This document shows, one piece after another, positions 48,583-57,630 of a DNA stretch of 64,000 bases. Source of the stretch: Alistipes sp. ZOR0009 (GTDB lineage: Bacteria > Bacteroidota > Bacteroidia > Bacteroidales > ZOR0009); assembly GCF_000798815.1 (NCBI RefSeq), contig NZ_JTLD01000004.1, forward strand, positions 328,511 to 392,510, written 5' to 3'. Position 1 is the first letter of the stretch. Each line of letters opens with the position of its first letter. The translations under genes and the position numbers were made by a program. Under the pieces are notes generated by a model that was given only the letters and a program-made list of their open reading frames with translations, was not told the origin of the DNA and ran no database searches.

Positions 48583-48609
48583 ATTATCCTTTCTAATTTT
48601 CTATATAAC

Positions 48610-48637
48610 AAAAAACCCCCTGCCAATGGCAGGGGGT
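48610..48637 (-). terminator. Terminator-like hairpin in front of cysE
   Basis: Read on the minus strand: ACCCCCTGCC, loop ATT, GGCAGGGGGT, then six T. It lies between the stop of the lipoprotein gene (48753) and the cysE ATG (48582). It could end the dnaG-lipoprotein transcript, or act as an attenuator within a cysE leader if cysE is transcribed from upstream of it. A 12-bp perfect palindrome (GCAACATGTTGC, 48692-48703) lies 55 bases further up. Confidence 0.85.
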
Positions 48638-48752
48638 ACACGTTATAGTTTCCTATATAGTATATGTTTACCCTTGCCGTGGCGTTTTGCCGCAACATGT
48701 TGCCTTACAACAACAACAGATAAACGTATATACTAAATTGTTAATCATTCTA

Positions 48753-49574
48753 TTACATTACAATTGATTGTCTCACTCTTATTACAGCCGATGCAATTGC
48801 CTCAAACTGCTCCTTGGTCAGATTCTCGTCATTTACCGTTTCGTAAGCCTTTTTAATAGGGAAAAGCAACGACATTGAATCTTCCACATTCTTACTCTCC
48901 TTATTCTGATCCATTAACTCCAAAAGCTTATCTAATGTTCGCTTCTGATTCGCAATTACTTTTAAAAAGACTCCATTTTTTGGTGTTGAGATGGCAATTT
49001 GCACTGTTGTGTACAATCCTTCAACCCAACTTCCGGTCATAACAAGAATCGAAAGATAGTCTTTTCCATTATTCTGCAAAAATGCATAGGTGTCAAAAAA
49101 CGAGTTGGAGATAATAACGGTTAGCGAATCCTTATTGTCAATATTCCGTTCAACTCGCTCAGCAAAAGCAGCATTAAAACGGGTTGATATCTGCAATTCA
49201 TCAATCAGCACCTTTGAAACCTTAAGATAATTTAAGGTTTCCTGCTTCATTCCGTAGGTACTAGAATAGCTTAAGTTCGCCCCATACACCCCCAAGTTTA
49301 ACGCCTTATCCCTATCGGTTATATAAAGATCCACCTTTTCGACCGGGTTACAAAGCGAAAAAATAAAAGGAGCCTTTGCATCATTTAGCGCCTTGGCTAT
49401 TTCGGCAGGTGTTGGGATTGGATACTTAATAACATCCTTAACCACCTCGTCTTTATTCAGCGTTTTATCTTTGTTTTCAGCTTTTTTATTCCCACACGAG
49501 CTTGCTGCAACAGATAGCGCTACAACAGCCACAAAAAACAAACCTTTTAGCATTTTTGCATTCATACCTTTCAT
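48753..49574 (-). CDS. Lipoprotein of unknown function
   Basis: 273 residues (265-270 if one of the later Met codons, such as 49565, is used). A lipoprotein signal peptide (LKGLFFVAVVALSVAAS) ends in the lipobox ASSC with Cys at 27. The mature part is mostly helical: PIPTPAEIAKALNDAKAPF, a long middle with LSILVMTGSWVEGLYTTVQIAI, and RTLDKLLELMDQNKESKN. I do not recognise a named family. It starts one base after the dnaG stop codon, so the two are cotranscribed. Confidence 0.75.
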   Translation of the reverse strand: MKGMNAKMLKGLFFVAVVALSVAASSCGNKKAENKDKTLNKDEVVKDVIKYPIPTPAEIAKALNDAKAPFIFSLCNPVEKVDLYITDRDKALNLGVYGANLSYSSTYGMKQETLNYLKVSKVLIDELQISTRFNAAFAERVERNIDNKDSLTVIISNSFFDTYAFLQNNGKDYLSILVMTGSWVEGLYTTVQIAISTPKNGVFLKVIANQKRTLDKLLELMDQNKESKNVEDSMSLLFPIKKAYETVNDENLTKEQFEAIASAVIRVRQSIVM

Positions 49575-49575
49575 T

Positions 49576-51513
49576 TTAGTTTAATACCGGCCTATCAAGC
49601 TGCTTAGAAATTTCAGTTCGCACCTGGTTTAGGGCGCTTATTCGGGTAACAGTTTGCTCAAACGTCTCCTCGGTTACCGTTCTCAGCTCCTCGCTCAAAT
49701 TATTAATTGCCATAGCAATAACTTTTGCCTTATAGTTAGTCACCGCCTTTGGTACTGCCGCGGAAAGGAAGTCTATTTCGTTATCCTCTGCAGCCCCCAT
49801 TTTCTTCCAAATGTTGCTTAAGGTGTACTCCCCCGAGTGGATGTTGATAACCAGCTCGCTTATCTTCAGGTTTTCGTGATGAATAAAGCGGGTTATTTTA
49901 GGCTCCTCGTGGTTGGCTATAATCTCGGCAAAATCGTCAAAAATTTGGCGGTACTCCAAATTCTGTAGCTCCAAATCATCGTTAACTATTTCGGAGATAA
50001 TGTACTCCCCAACGGTCATAACCTGCTCTTCTCCTGCTTCGTCGGTATAGGCAAAGAGCTTTACGTTGGCATACTTTAAAAGTAGGTAAATAAGCTCCTT
50101 CTCCTGCTCCTCGCAAACAATATTATTTACAAAAGTAGGAATGGCAGGCGTATGAAATTCAGGTTTAGCCTGTTGTACTATACTGCTATTTTGGGCAACT
50201 GTAGCCCCAATCTTTTTCCCTCGCTGGGTATTAACCTCCTGCAGCAACGTTTCTTCAGCAACGTCGAACATGCGGGAGCACTCGCGAACGTAAACCGAAC
50301 GAACAATTGAATCGGGAATAACCGACACCGAGTGCATTACATCGGTAATAAGAGCCGCTCGCTTGATGGGGTCGTTGTTCGTATCCTTCAGGAGCAGGCG
50401 CGTCTTAAAGGTTATGAAGTCTGTTTCGTTACCCGAGATATACTCCTTGAGCTCGGTAACAGAATGCGTCTTGGCAAACGAGTCTGGATCCTCGCCTTCT
50501 GGAAGCAGCACCACCTTTACGTTCATCCCCTCCTCTAGAATCATATCGATTCCCCGAAGCGACGCCTTTATCCCCGCCGCATCGCCATCGTAAAGAACGG
50601 TAACGTTGGGCGTAAAGCGCTTTATAAGCCTAATCTGCTCGGTTGTTAGCGATGTCCCCGACGAGGCCACCACATTCTCAATCCCCGCCTGGTGCATCGA
50701 CAGCACATCGGTGTAGCCCTCCACCAAAAAGCACTGGTTCTCCTGCGTGATGCTTTTCTTCGCAAAGAAGATCCCGTAAAGCGTAAAGCTTTTGTGGTAG
50801 ATTTCGGACTCCGGAGAGTTCAGATACTTGGCAATCTTCTTATCATTCTTCAGAATACGACCACCAAATGCAATTACACGACCGCTTATGGAGTGAATGG
50901 GAAACATTACCCGCCCATGAAAGCGGTCGAACAGGTCGCCATTATGATCAACCGAAAGCCCAGTTTTTACCAGAAACTCCTTTTTGTACCCCTGCTTTGC
51001 CGCATACTGCGAAAACGAGGAGCGCGTATCGAGGCAGTAGCCAAGCTGAAACTTTTTGATGATATCATCCCGAAAACCCCGCTCACGGAAGTAGCTCATG
51101 GCGATCGTCTTTCCATCGACATGGCTATGGAGCATATCGGAGAAGTACTTCTGCGCAAAGGCAGAAAGCACCATCATGCTCTCGCGGTCGTTATTTTCCT
51201 GCACCTCCTCGCGCGAAAGCTCGCGCTCCTTAATCTCTATCCCAAACTTCTTGGCTAAGTAGCGAAGCGCATCGGCGTACTCCAGCTTCTCGTGCTCCAT
51301 AACAAAGGATACCGAGTTGCCAGCCTTACCACATCCAAAACATTTAAAAATACCTTTAGCAGGAGATACGGTAAAAGAGGGCGTTTTTTCGTTATGAAAA
51401 GGGCAGTTACCAAGGTAGTTAACCCCTCTCTTTTTAAGAGAAACAAACTCCCCCACAACGTCAACAATGTTGGCGGCATCAATAATTCTGTCAACAGTTG
51501 TTTTGTCTATCAT
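49576..51513 (-). CDS. dnaG: DNA primase
   Basis: 645 residues. Makes RNA primers for replication. N-terminal CHC2 zinc finger (CPFHNEKTPSFTV ... FKCFGCGKAGN), primase core (about 110-240), TOPRIM domain (CFLVEGYTDVLSMHQAG, ASSGTSLTTEQI, LYDGDAAGIKA), then a C-terminal helicase-interaction region that is divergent as usual. Length is normal. A TATCTTTG box lies 35 bases before the start. The lipoprotein gene at 48753 is attached downstream. Confidence 0.96.
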   Translation of the reverse strand: MIDKTTVDRIIDAANIVDVVGEFVSLKKRGVNYLGNCPFHNEKTPSFTVSPAKGIFKCFGCGKAGNSVSFVMEHEKLEYADALRYLAKKFGIEIKERELSREEVQENNDRESMMVLSAFAQKYFSDMLHSHVDGKTIAMSYFRERGFRDDIIKKFQLGYCLDTRSSFSQYAAKQGYKKEFLVKTGLSVDHNGDLFDRFHGRVMFPIHSISGRVIAFGGRILKNDKKIAKYLNSPESEIYHKSFTLYGIFFAKKSITQENQCFLVEGYTDVLSMHQAGIENVVASSGTSLTTEQIRLIKRFTPNVTVLYDGDAAGIKASLRGIDMILEEGMNVKVVLLPEGEDPDSFAKTHSVTELKEYISGNETDFITFKTRLLLKDTNNDPIKRAALITDVMHSVSVIPDSIVRSVYVRECSRMFDVAEETLLQEVNTQRGKKIGATVAQNSSIVQQAKPEFHTPAIPTFVNNIVCEEQEKELIYLLLKYANVKLFAYTDEAGEEQVMTVGEYIISEIVNDDLELQNLEYRQIFDDFAEIIANHEEPKITRFIHHENLKISELVINIHSGEYTLSNIWKKMGAAEDNEIDFLSAAVPKAVTNYKAKVIAMAINNLSEELRTVTEETFEQTVTRISALNQVRTEISKQLDRPVLN

Positions 51514-51548
51514 TGCCCTGTATTATCTTTATAGATGAAATTGATGGT

Positions 51549-51556
51549 CAAAGATA
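51549..51556 (-). promoter_or_regulatory. -7 box (TATCTTTG) for dnaG
   Basis: The minus strand reads TATCTTTG, matching TAnnTTTG, 35 bases before the dnaG ATG at 51513. Confidence 0.5.
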
Positions 51557-51597
51557 CTAGTTATTGAGTTAAATGTAGCACAACAGCAGCTTATACG

Positions 51598-52308
51598 ATG
51601 GAATCAAACAGAAAAAAACTAGTTGTACTGACGGGCGCCGGTGTCAGCGCCGAGAGCGGTCTGAGAACGTTTAGGGACATGAACGGCCTTTGGGAGGAGT
51701 ACAAGGTGGAGGACGTGGCCAGTCCCGAAGGATGGCACCGCAACCCCGAGCTTGTTCTTCGTTTTTACAACGAGCGCCGCCGGCAGCTCCAGAATGCCAA
51801 GCCCAACGCGGGCCATACCGGGCTGGCCGAGCTCGAGCGCTGCTACGACATTACCATCATCACCCAAAATGTAGACAACCTGCACGAGCAGGCAGGAAGC
51901 ACCAAGGTGCTACACCTGCACGGAATGCTTACCAAGGTGCGCAGCAGCGTAGACGAGCGCCTTGTTTACGATATTGGCTACAAGGATATCAACTTGGGCG
52001 ATAGGTGCGAGAAAGGGTCGCAGCTTCGACCCCACATTGTGTGGTTTGGCGAGGCGGTTCCGGCCATGGATCTAGCGATAGACATCGCATCGGAAGCCGA
52101 TATTTTTGTGGTGCTGGGCACGTCGCTCAACGTGTACCCTGCGGCAAGCCTTTACCGCTACATCCCAACCCATGCGCCGCTTTACGTCATAGATCCGAGC
52201 AACGACGTAACCGTTTCGTCTAAAGGGAACCGGGTTACCTACATCCGCGAAAAGGCCAGCGTGGGGGTGCTACAGCTTATGGAGATACTCCTAAAGGAGT
52301 GCCAGTAG
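51598..52308 (+). CDS. SIR2-family NAD-dependent protein deacylase (CobB type)
   Basis: 236 residues. Removes acyl groups from lysines using NAD. Motifs: LTGAGVSAESGLRTFRDMNG, the class III Tyr-x-x-Arg pair in RFYNERRRQL that favours succinyl/malonyl groups, ITQNVDNLHEQAG, catalytic His in LHLHGML, PHIVWFGEAVP and LGTSLNVYPA. The usual four zinc Cys between the catalytic His and PHIVWFGE are absent (only one Cys there), which is common in short class III sirtuins. The gene is visibly GC-richer than its neighbours, with many C- and G-ending codons, which could reflect transfer. Divergent from dnaG. Confidence 0.85.
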   Translation: MESNRKKLVVLTGAGVSAESGLRTFRDMNGLWEEYKVEDVASPEGWHRNPELVLRFYNERRRQLQNAKPNAGHTGLAELERCYDITIITQNVDNLHEQAGSTKVLHLHGMLTKVRSSVDERLVYDIGYKDINLGDRCEKGSQLRPHIVWFGEAVPAMDLAIDIASEADIFVVLGTSLNVYPAASLYRYIPTHAPLYVIDPSNDVTVSSKGNRVTYIREKASVGVLQLMEILLKECQ

Positions 52309-52367
52309 GCTAAGCCTTCCTTTTACAAGATAAACGCAGAGGTGGTGCAACGCGGTACCACCTGCTG

Positions 52368-53132
52368 CTACACGGGCTCCCGCTCGCGACTATTCTTCGA
52401 CATCACCACGTCGAGCACCGTTACCTTGCCATCTATGCTATTCAGAATCCACTGGTTGTTTACCCGAATAAAGTGGTATATGTCGGAAAATGGCCTAACC
52501 TCACACGAGGTTCCGTACAGAAGGTCGCCCGTCCACTCGTTTACCATGTAGTCCTGCATCTCCCCATCGATGTACACCGAAAACCTGTCATCCTCATTCT
52601 TCAGATAGTCTTCGGCACCTATAATATCCACATTTTTAACCGTGATGGAGTTCAGTATATTCACCTCTTTCTTGTCGCGCATTTTTTCGAGCTTCAGCTC
52701 GTAGTCTTTGTAGAGGCTATCGCTAACAAGCGCTCTAACCGAGGCCATATCCCGCCCCTTCCAGGCCTTCTGCATCTCCAAAAAAACTCTTTTCGAATGC
52801 TTCTCCATCTCGCCCAAATGCCAGAAGGTGTCGCTTAGGCGGCTTTCGAGTATTACCGCCTTGCTGCGCCTCTTTTTTCGATGAAGGGCCATACCCAGCA
52901 AAATACCCGTTACTGCGGCTACAACGCAGCCAATACAGTAGCCTATAATCCGAAACCCTTCTCCTACAACTCCAGAAGCCCCTCCACGTGGAGCGCTTCC
53001 GGCTCTCGAAAATGCCTCGTTGGCCATCAGCGTTAGTACCAACGTTAGGACAACACTTAGCAGAACAACGGAAAGCCTCCGCCCCCTATCACCATGTAAG
53101 ATACTCTTGTTTAGCAGACATGAATTACCCAT
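52368..53132 (-). CDS. Tim44-like domain membrane protein
   Basis: 254 residues. A basic N end leads to a hydrophobic segment (LSVVLLSVVLTLVLTLMANEAFS); then SRAGSAPRGGASG, a second membrane segment (IIGYCIGCVVAAVTGILLGMAL), a basic stretch, and a soluble domain of about 150 residues (GEMEKHSKRVFLEMQKAWKG, DMASVRALVSDSLYKDYELK) whose pattern is that of Tim44-like/MlaC-fold domains (PF04280). The function in bacteria is unclear. The start is uncertain, since inner Met codons could also serve. Converges with the sirtuin gene. Confidence 0.65.
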   Translation of the reverse strand: MGNSCLLNKSILHGDRGRRLSVVLLSVVLTLVLTLMANEAFSRAGSAPRGGASGVVGEGFRIIGYCIGCVVAAVTGILLGMALHRKKRRSKAVILESRLSDTFWHLGEMEKHSKRVFLEMQKAWKGRDMASVRALVSDSLYKDYELKLEKMRDKKEVNILNSITVKNVDIIGAEDYLKNEDDRFSVYIDGEMQDYMVNEWTGDLLYGTSCEVRPFSDIYHFIRVNNQWILNSIDGKVTVLDVVMSKNSREREPV

Positions 53133-53173
53133 AATTTTTGAATTGCGGCAGAATATTTAACGGGTGAAAATAG

Positions 53174-53203
53174 AAAAAGAGCCACACTAATGCAGCTCTT
53201 TTA
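53174..53203 (-). terminator. Bidirectional terminator downstream of the FN3-type gene
   Basis: AAAAGAGC (53175-53182) pairs with GCTCTTTT (53195-53202) around a 12-base loop. On the minus strand the stem is followed by a T/C-rich run. It lies 31 bases after the stop at 53234. Confidence 0.75.
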
Positions 53204-53233
53204 AGTCAAGACGTAAATATAAGCGGATATTAG

Positions 53234-53860
53234 CTATATGGCCATTATATTAAGTACATTACCAATAACTGGCTTATTGTCGGTACCCTGATATGCACAG
53301 CACATACGATACTCTACACCACGCGTTAAACCTTCGATGGTTACCTTACGAACGGTTGAAGCAATGGTCGTCCAAGAGGTAGGATTTGGATCAGCGTTTA
53401 TATCAGAGGTGTAGTAGAACAGGTAAATACGGCTATCCTTACAAACATCAACCGATAGAATTACGCTACCTGGGTTATTTCCATAGCTGAAAGTAAAACC
53501 AGTTGGCTTAGAAGGCTGCTTCTTACGTTCAGGCTCCTTTATCAAATCAAACCCGGTTGTAGCAAGCTTTGTACGATCACCATCCGCTTGAAAACAAAGG
53601 TTTAAGGCCAATCCATTTAAGATAGAAACCACCGAAGCTTTAGCCTCGTTCTTTATCATAGTATCCAAGGTAGAGCCATTCTTGCTCTTACCCAAAGCAA
53701 CCCGATATACGTTCGTCGCAGTCCGTAGCTCGGTAATCACCTCTTTGGACACGTTGAAGTTAGGGTTATTCTCTACTCCCAAAACTACACCCTCGCAAAA
53801 AGGAATCAGCTCGTCATCCTTTTTGTTGCTGTAGCCAACATGTAACTCAATATTATTCAT
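53234..53860 (-). CDS. Fibronectin III-like domain protein of unknown function
   Basis: 208 residues, no signal peptide. The N half (about 1-110) is helical with NPNFNVSKEVITELRTATNVY and NEAKASVVSILNGLALNL. The C half (about 118-208) is a single fibronectin III-like domain: PSKPTGFTFSYGNNPGSVIL, YLFYYTSDINADPNPTSWTTI and GLTRGVEYRMCCAYQGTDNK. Similar stand-alone proteins are, as far as I remember, common in Bacteroidota, with no assigned function. Its upstream region (53861-54657) contains array D. Confidence 0.75.
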   Translation of the reverse strand: MNNIELHVGYSNKKDDELIPFCEGVVLGVENNPNFNVSKEVITELRTATNVYRVALGKSKNGSTLDTMIKNEAKASVVSILNGLALNLCFQADGDRTKLATTGFDLIKEPERKKQPSKPTGFTFSYGNNPGSVILSVDVCKDSRIYLFYYTSDINADPNPTSWTTIASTVRKVTIEGLTRGVEYRMCCAYQGTDNKPVIGNVLNIMAI

Positions 53861-54391
53861 AAATGAATAAAGGTTGGTTGTTAATACTACACCCTCCTAA
53901 CCTACCTGCAAATGGTACCAAAGCATACACGTTGCCGCTTTTAAGATGCTTGACACCTGCACGTAGAGAGATATGCTGTTAATTATTTAGCAACTAATTT
54001 TAAAACAATAATCCCCCCTATTTTTGTTCAAAAAATGGATGATTTTTTTTCATTGTCAGAAACATTTTTTTTGGAAGGCTAAAAAAGATGGCCGTAGATA
54101 CCTAGGGCAGATGGCACAACCACCTGCTACAATTCCTGTCGTAACCCTACTTTGCCCAAACTATAAAAGGCCTACAAAGCGCTGCTACGGCGGCGCCAAC
54201 CAATAAAACAGGCATAAGCAGCATGCCTCACTAATAATCGGAACCAACGCCGTCCCTCCCTACTGCGGAACGGAATAACACGAAGAAATTGAACCCCAAC
54301 GCCCATCTAACCACTTCAAATTCTGAACTACTGGCATAAATATGTGCACGATACAGCAAGAAAGATATGAGTACCGCAATGCTTTCTACAA
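53861..54391. other. Gene-free stretch upstream of the FN3-type gene
   Basis: About 530 bases without a supported gene. A T-rich segment (54043-54074) is followed by GC-richer sequence. I tested the visible CTAC and GCC steps for a 21-base period here and did not find one. Array D begins at about 54392. Confidence 0.6.
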
Positions 54392-54622
54392 TACCAACGA
54401 TGGGATAACCTTATCTAAAAACGGAGTAAACGCAGCTACAAATGGAGCATTTGCAGCTAAAGATGCGACAGAATCAGCTACAAATGGAGCATCCGTAGCT
54501 AAGGATGGAACAAAATCAGCTACAAATGGAGCATTTGAAGCTAAAGATGAAACAGAATTAGCTACAAATGGAACATCCGCAGCTGAAGATGCAGCAAGTT
54601 CATCCACAAAAGGGATGCCCCA
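54392..54622. repeat. Tandem 21-bp array with 42-bp super-period (array D)
   Basis: Units start at 54392 and every 21 bases to 54602, with no indel. The eight best units (54434-54601) begin AGCTA or AGCTG and carry ATG at positions 9-11. Two unit types alternate (AGCTACAAATGG and AGCTAAAGATG types), making a 42-bp super-unit repeated four times. Outer units are diverged. Because 21 is a multiple of three, frames stay open in both directions: a 99-residue frame at 54342-54641 would read as 14-residue repeats (ATNGA...AAKD). I treat it as a repeat rather than a gene. Confidence 0.9.
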
Positions 54623-54657
54623 CCCTACTTTTAGGGGGTAGCAGCAGCTTGTGAAAC

Positions 54658-55338
54658 CTACACGGTACCAACGGAGGCAATGCTAACTCGGCACGTTGCG
54701 GCGTTAAGCAGCTCTGCCGCACACGACTCTATGGTGGCGCCTGTCGTAATCACATCGTCGACCACAAGCAGGTGCTTCCCCTCTAATCGGTGGACATTGG
54801 AGACCGAAAAGATGGAGCGGACGTTGGCATAGCGCTCTATCCGATTCTTTTGGGTTTGGGTTTGGGTGTTTACCGTACGCCGCACAAAATTTCGGCCAAC
54901 CTTTGCGCCAAGAGCCTCGGCAACCCCCTCGGCAATTACCATACTCTGGTTAAAGCCACGCTTTCGCTCCTTTTTAGGATGGAGAGGGACGGGGATCACG
55001 TAATCCACATCAGAAAAAAGGGCAGACTCGCGCAGCTGTACACCAAGCAAAAAGCCCAGCTTGTAGCCAACCCGCACCTCACCCTTATACTTTAGCAGAT
55101 GCACCAGCTTCCGCACCCGATACCCCTTCTGAAAGAAGAGCAACGAGCAGGCTGCGGCAACATCAGCTTGCCCCCAAAACTTTTTGGCAACAGGGTTGTC
55201 GGCATACCTCCAGTATCCCGTGTAGGGTAGCGAGGCTACGCAGCTGGTACATAAAACGGACTCGCCACGAAGCAGGGGGTTGGCGCACATCCGGCAAATG
55301 CTCGGATAAAAAAGGTTGAATAGATGCTTTATCCACAT
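54658..55338 (-). CDS. ComF family phosphoribosyltransferase-like protein
   Basis: 226 residues. An N-terminal Cys4 zinc-ribbon (CRMCANPLLRGESVLCTSC) precedes a phosphoribosyltransferase fold with DYVIPVPLHPKKERKRGFNQS and the PRPP loop LLVVDDVITTGATIESCA. Proteins of this family (ComFC, GntX) are linked to DNA uptake or its use; competence genes are not seen nearby. Divergent from the small membrane protein at 55443. Confidence 0.88.
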   Translation of the reverse strand: MWIKHLFNLFYPSICRMCANPLLRGESVLCTSCVASLPYTGYWRYADNPVAKKFWGQADVAAACSLLFFQKGYRVRKLVHLLKYKGEVRVGYKLGFLLGVQLRESALFSDVDYVIPVPLHPKKERKRGFNQSMVIAEGVAEALGAKVGRNFVRRTVNTQTQTQKNRIERYANVRSIFSVSNVHRLEGKHLLVVDDVITTGATIESCAAELLNAATCRVSIASVGTV

Positions 55339-55442
55339 AATTGTAATACTACAACATTAAGAATAAGAGCCTTAATATAATTCAAAAAAAGGTTTTAATC
55401 CGTAAGTTTTTTTTCATATTTTAACCTCAAAATTTTAAGCCC

Positions 55443-55913
55443 ATGGAAAGATACGCTATAAGAGCACTAAAGTCGACTGTTTACTTTCTTTTGCTAATGA
55501 TACTGGTAACGCTTCTGATGTTTTTGCTGCAGCGAGGCAACGATTTTTCGTTTATTGAGTATGCCAAGCTTGCACGGGTTTACCAGCTGCTAATACTTGG
55601 CTTTGCTTTTGGCTTAAGCTACCCTTTTATTGGCTTTGGGAAGAAAAATATCTACCTCAACAAAACTTTCTCGCAGGAGAAGCAGGCCATTATCGACATA
55701 TTTGGGCAGTACGGCTACGAGCTAACCTACGAAACGGAGACATCGGTATTCTTCCGCCCAACCAACAGGCTTAAAAGATTTTTCGACCAGTTTTTTGAGG
55801 ATGCCATAGAGGTTAACCATAAAGATAACCCCATTGTGGTAAAAGGGTTACGCAAGCGAATTGTACGCATTACCCTTGCGCTAGAAAACTACATCCTAAA
55901 CGAAAAAAGGTAA
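55443..55913 (+). CDS. Small membrane protein of unknown function
   Basis: 156 residues. Two membrane segments (STVYFLLLMILVTLLMFLL and VYQLLILGFAFGLSYPFIGF) are followed by a cytoplasmic-looking alpha/beta part of about 85 residues (AIIDIFGQYGYELTYETETSVFFRP). No family recognised. It has an ATG start and a terminator of its own at 55935-55967. Confidence 0.65.
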   Translation: MERYAIRALKSTVYFLLLMILVTLLMFLLQRGNDFSFIEYAKLARVYQLLILGFAFGLSYPFIGFGKKNIYLNKTFSQEKQAIIDIFGQYGYELTYETETSVFFRPTNRLKRFFDQFFEDAIEVNHKDNPIVVKGLRKRIVRITLALENYILNEKR

Positions 55914-55934
55914 CCGCACCATACATCTTAAAGC

Positions 55935-55967
55935 AGCGCCGCGGAAAAGTACTCCACGGCGCTTTTT
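55935..55967 (+). terminator. Intrinsic terminator after the small membrane protein
   Basis: AGCGCCG (55935-55941) pairs with CGGCGCT (55957-55963), with further partial pairing inside, and is followed by TTTTT. Confidence 0.88.
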
Positions 55968-55972
55968 GTATC

Positions 55973-56347
55973 CTACCTAGTAATAACCTCGCGCCCAAAG
56001 GGGGTTAGCGCCAACCCTGCCTGCTTAAAATGCTGCAAGGCGAAAGGAAAACCTATGATGGTAATGGTAAAAAGCACCCCCATCGCAACATGGCTTAGGC
56101 AAATCCACACCCCACCGATAAAGAACCATATTAAATTCATTATGGTATGAAGGCAACCGGGGGTACTGCCCTTGTAAACCACCTCGCTGCCAAACGGCCA
56201 AAGGGCCAGCATCCCCATTTTTAGCGTTTGCAGCCCAAAAGGAATACCCACGATGGTTAGCATCAGCAAAAGGCTGGCAATTGCGTACTCTACAGCAATT
56301 GCTACCCCACCAAAGATTAGCCATATTAAGTTACCAATAATTCTCAT
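55973..56347 (-). CDS. YccF domain inner-membrane protein
   Basis: 124 residues with the duplicated YccF (DUF307) pattern: NLIWLIFGGVAIAVEYAIAS with LTIVGIPFGLQTLKMGMLAL, repeated as NLIWFFIGGVWICLSHVAMG with ITIIGFPFALQHFKQAGLAL. Both halves end in a WPFG- or TPFG-type turn. About four membrane segments. Function unknown. Confidence 0.9.
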   Translation of the reverse strand: MRIIGNLIWLIFGGVAIAVEYAIASLLLMLTIVGIPFGLQTLKMGMLALWPFGSEVVYKGSTPGCLHTIMNLIWFFIGGVWICLSHVAMGVLFTITIIGFPFALQHFKQAGLALTPFGREVITR

Positions 56348-56593
56348 AGCAAATATTTTAGCAATAAATATAGCACATTAAGCACCTCGTTGTTCACCAT
56401 CCTTAAATATTTACCAAGCAGCCATAAAAATGGGCAAGAGCGGGTTTCGATAGGCAGTAGCCGCCCAAAAGTGGCAGGTTCGCTTCCCCATTATCCCAAA
56501 ATACGTTGATAAACGTAACGTTTAGCTTACAATTGCAAATGTACCCCAACAAATAAGCAGCTAACCTGTTGATCGCAAAAACGTAAGAGAGAA

Positions 56594-57610
56594 ATGCTAC
56601 ACAATAGACTTGGAAAAAAGGAGCTGGAGGAACGCCTACAGGCGGAAACATTTACCCGTACGACACTTAGCTTTTACCGATATGTAAACATTGCCGATCC
56701 ATCCGAATTTCGCGATAGCCTTTACCGCACGCTAAACATTATGGGATGCCTTGGGCGCATCTACGTTGCCAAAGAGGGCATCAACGCGCAGATGAGCGTG
56801 CCCAGCCCCAACCTTGACGCCTTTTTAAGCTGGCTAGACTCCGTTACCGAGCTGGCCAACATGCCCATAAAGTGGGCTGTGGAGGATGACGGGAAATCAT
56901 TCATTAAGCTTATTGTAAAAGTACGCCATAAAATTGTGGCCGATGGCCTTAACGACGACGCCTTTGACACCACCAACGTAGGAAACCATCTTACCGCGCT
57001 GGAGTTTCATAATTTAGTAGGACAAGAGGGTGTGGTTGTGGTGGATATGCGCAACAACTACGAAAGCGAGGTGGGTAAATTCGAGACTGCCATTACCCCC
57101 GATGCGGTAACCTTTCGCGAGGAGCTGCAACAGGTAACCGATATCCTACAAGAGCAAAAAGATAAGAAGATACTCCTGTACTGTACAGGAGGTGTGCGCT
57201 GCGAAAAGGCAAGTGCCTACCTTAAGCATCATGGGTTTGAGGATGTAAACCAGCTGCATGGTGGAATTATTGAGTATGCCCGACAGGTAAAGCTGCAGAA
57301 CCTGGAGTCAAAGTTTATTGGAAAGAACTTTGTTTTCGACAACCGCATGGGCGAGCGCATTACCGAGGATGTTATTGCCAGCTGCCACCAGTGCGGAAAG
57401 CCTTGCGACACGCACGTAAACTGTGCCAACGACCAATGCCACATGCTCTTTATTCAATGCGAGGAGTGTGCCGCCAAAAATCGTAGCTGCTGCAGCCCCG
57501 AGTGTACTGATGCGCTAGATAATCCAGCTGCAGCCAAAGGCGTTCCCTTTAAAGGTAAGACCTGGAGACGCAGCAGCGGTCAAAAAATAGTTATGGCCCC
57601 ACAACAGTAA
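56594..57610 (+). CDS. trhO: tRNA uridine(34) hydroxylase TrhO (YceA family)
   Basis: 338 residues. TrhO hydroxylates U34 of tRNAs with oxygen, as a step to 5-methoxy/carboxymethoxyuridine. An N-terminal acylphosphatase-like domain (about 25-110) precedes a rhodanese domain (about 120-240) with the active Cys in LLYCTGGVRCEKAS, and a Cys-rich C-terminal part (CHQCGKPCDTHVNCANDQCH, CEECAAKNRSCCSPEC) that probably binds metal. The full length and Cys pattern match the family. The dus gene follows after 20 bases, and the two tRNA-modification genes look cotranscribed. Confidence 0.9.
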   Translation: MLHNRLGKKELEERLQAETFTRTTLSFYRYVNIADPSEFRDSLYRTLNIMGCLGRIYVAKEGINAQMSVPSPNLDAFLSWLDSVTELANMPIKWAVEDDGKSFIKLIVKVRHKIVADGLNDDAFDTTNVGNHLTALEFHNLVGQEGVVVVDMRNNYESEVGKFETAITPDAVTFREELQQVTDILQEQKDKKILLYCTGGVRCEKASAYLKHHGFEDVNQLHGGIIEYARQVKLQNLESKFIGKNFVFDNRMGERITEDVIASCHQCGKPCDTHVNCANDQCHMLFIQCEECAAKNRSCCSPECTDALDNPAAAKGVPFKGKTWRRSSGQKIVMAPQQ

Positions 57611-57630
57611 TCAACCCTAGCGCATAAGCA

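Noticed and set aside
54342..54641. Open frame for a 99-residue protein with 14-residue repeats
   Set aside because: It is explained by the in-frame 21/42-bp repeats of array D, and the reverse strand is equally open (54386-54607). No ribosome site or family match.
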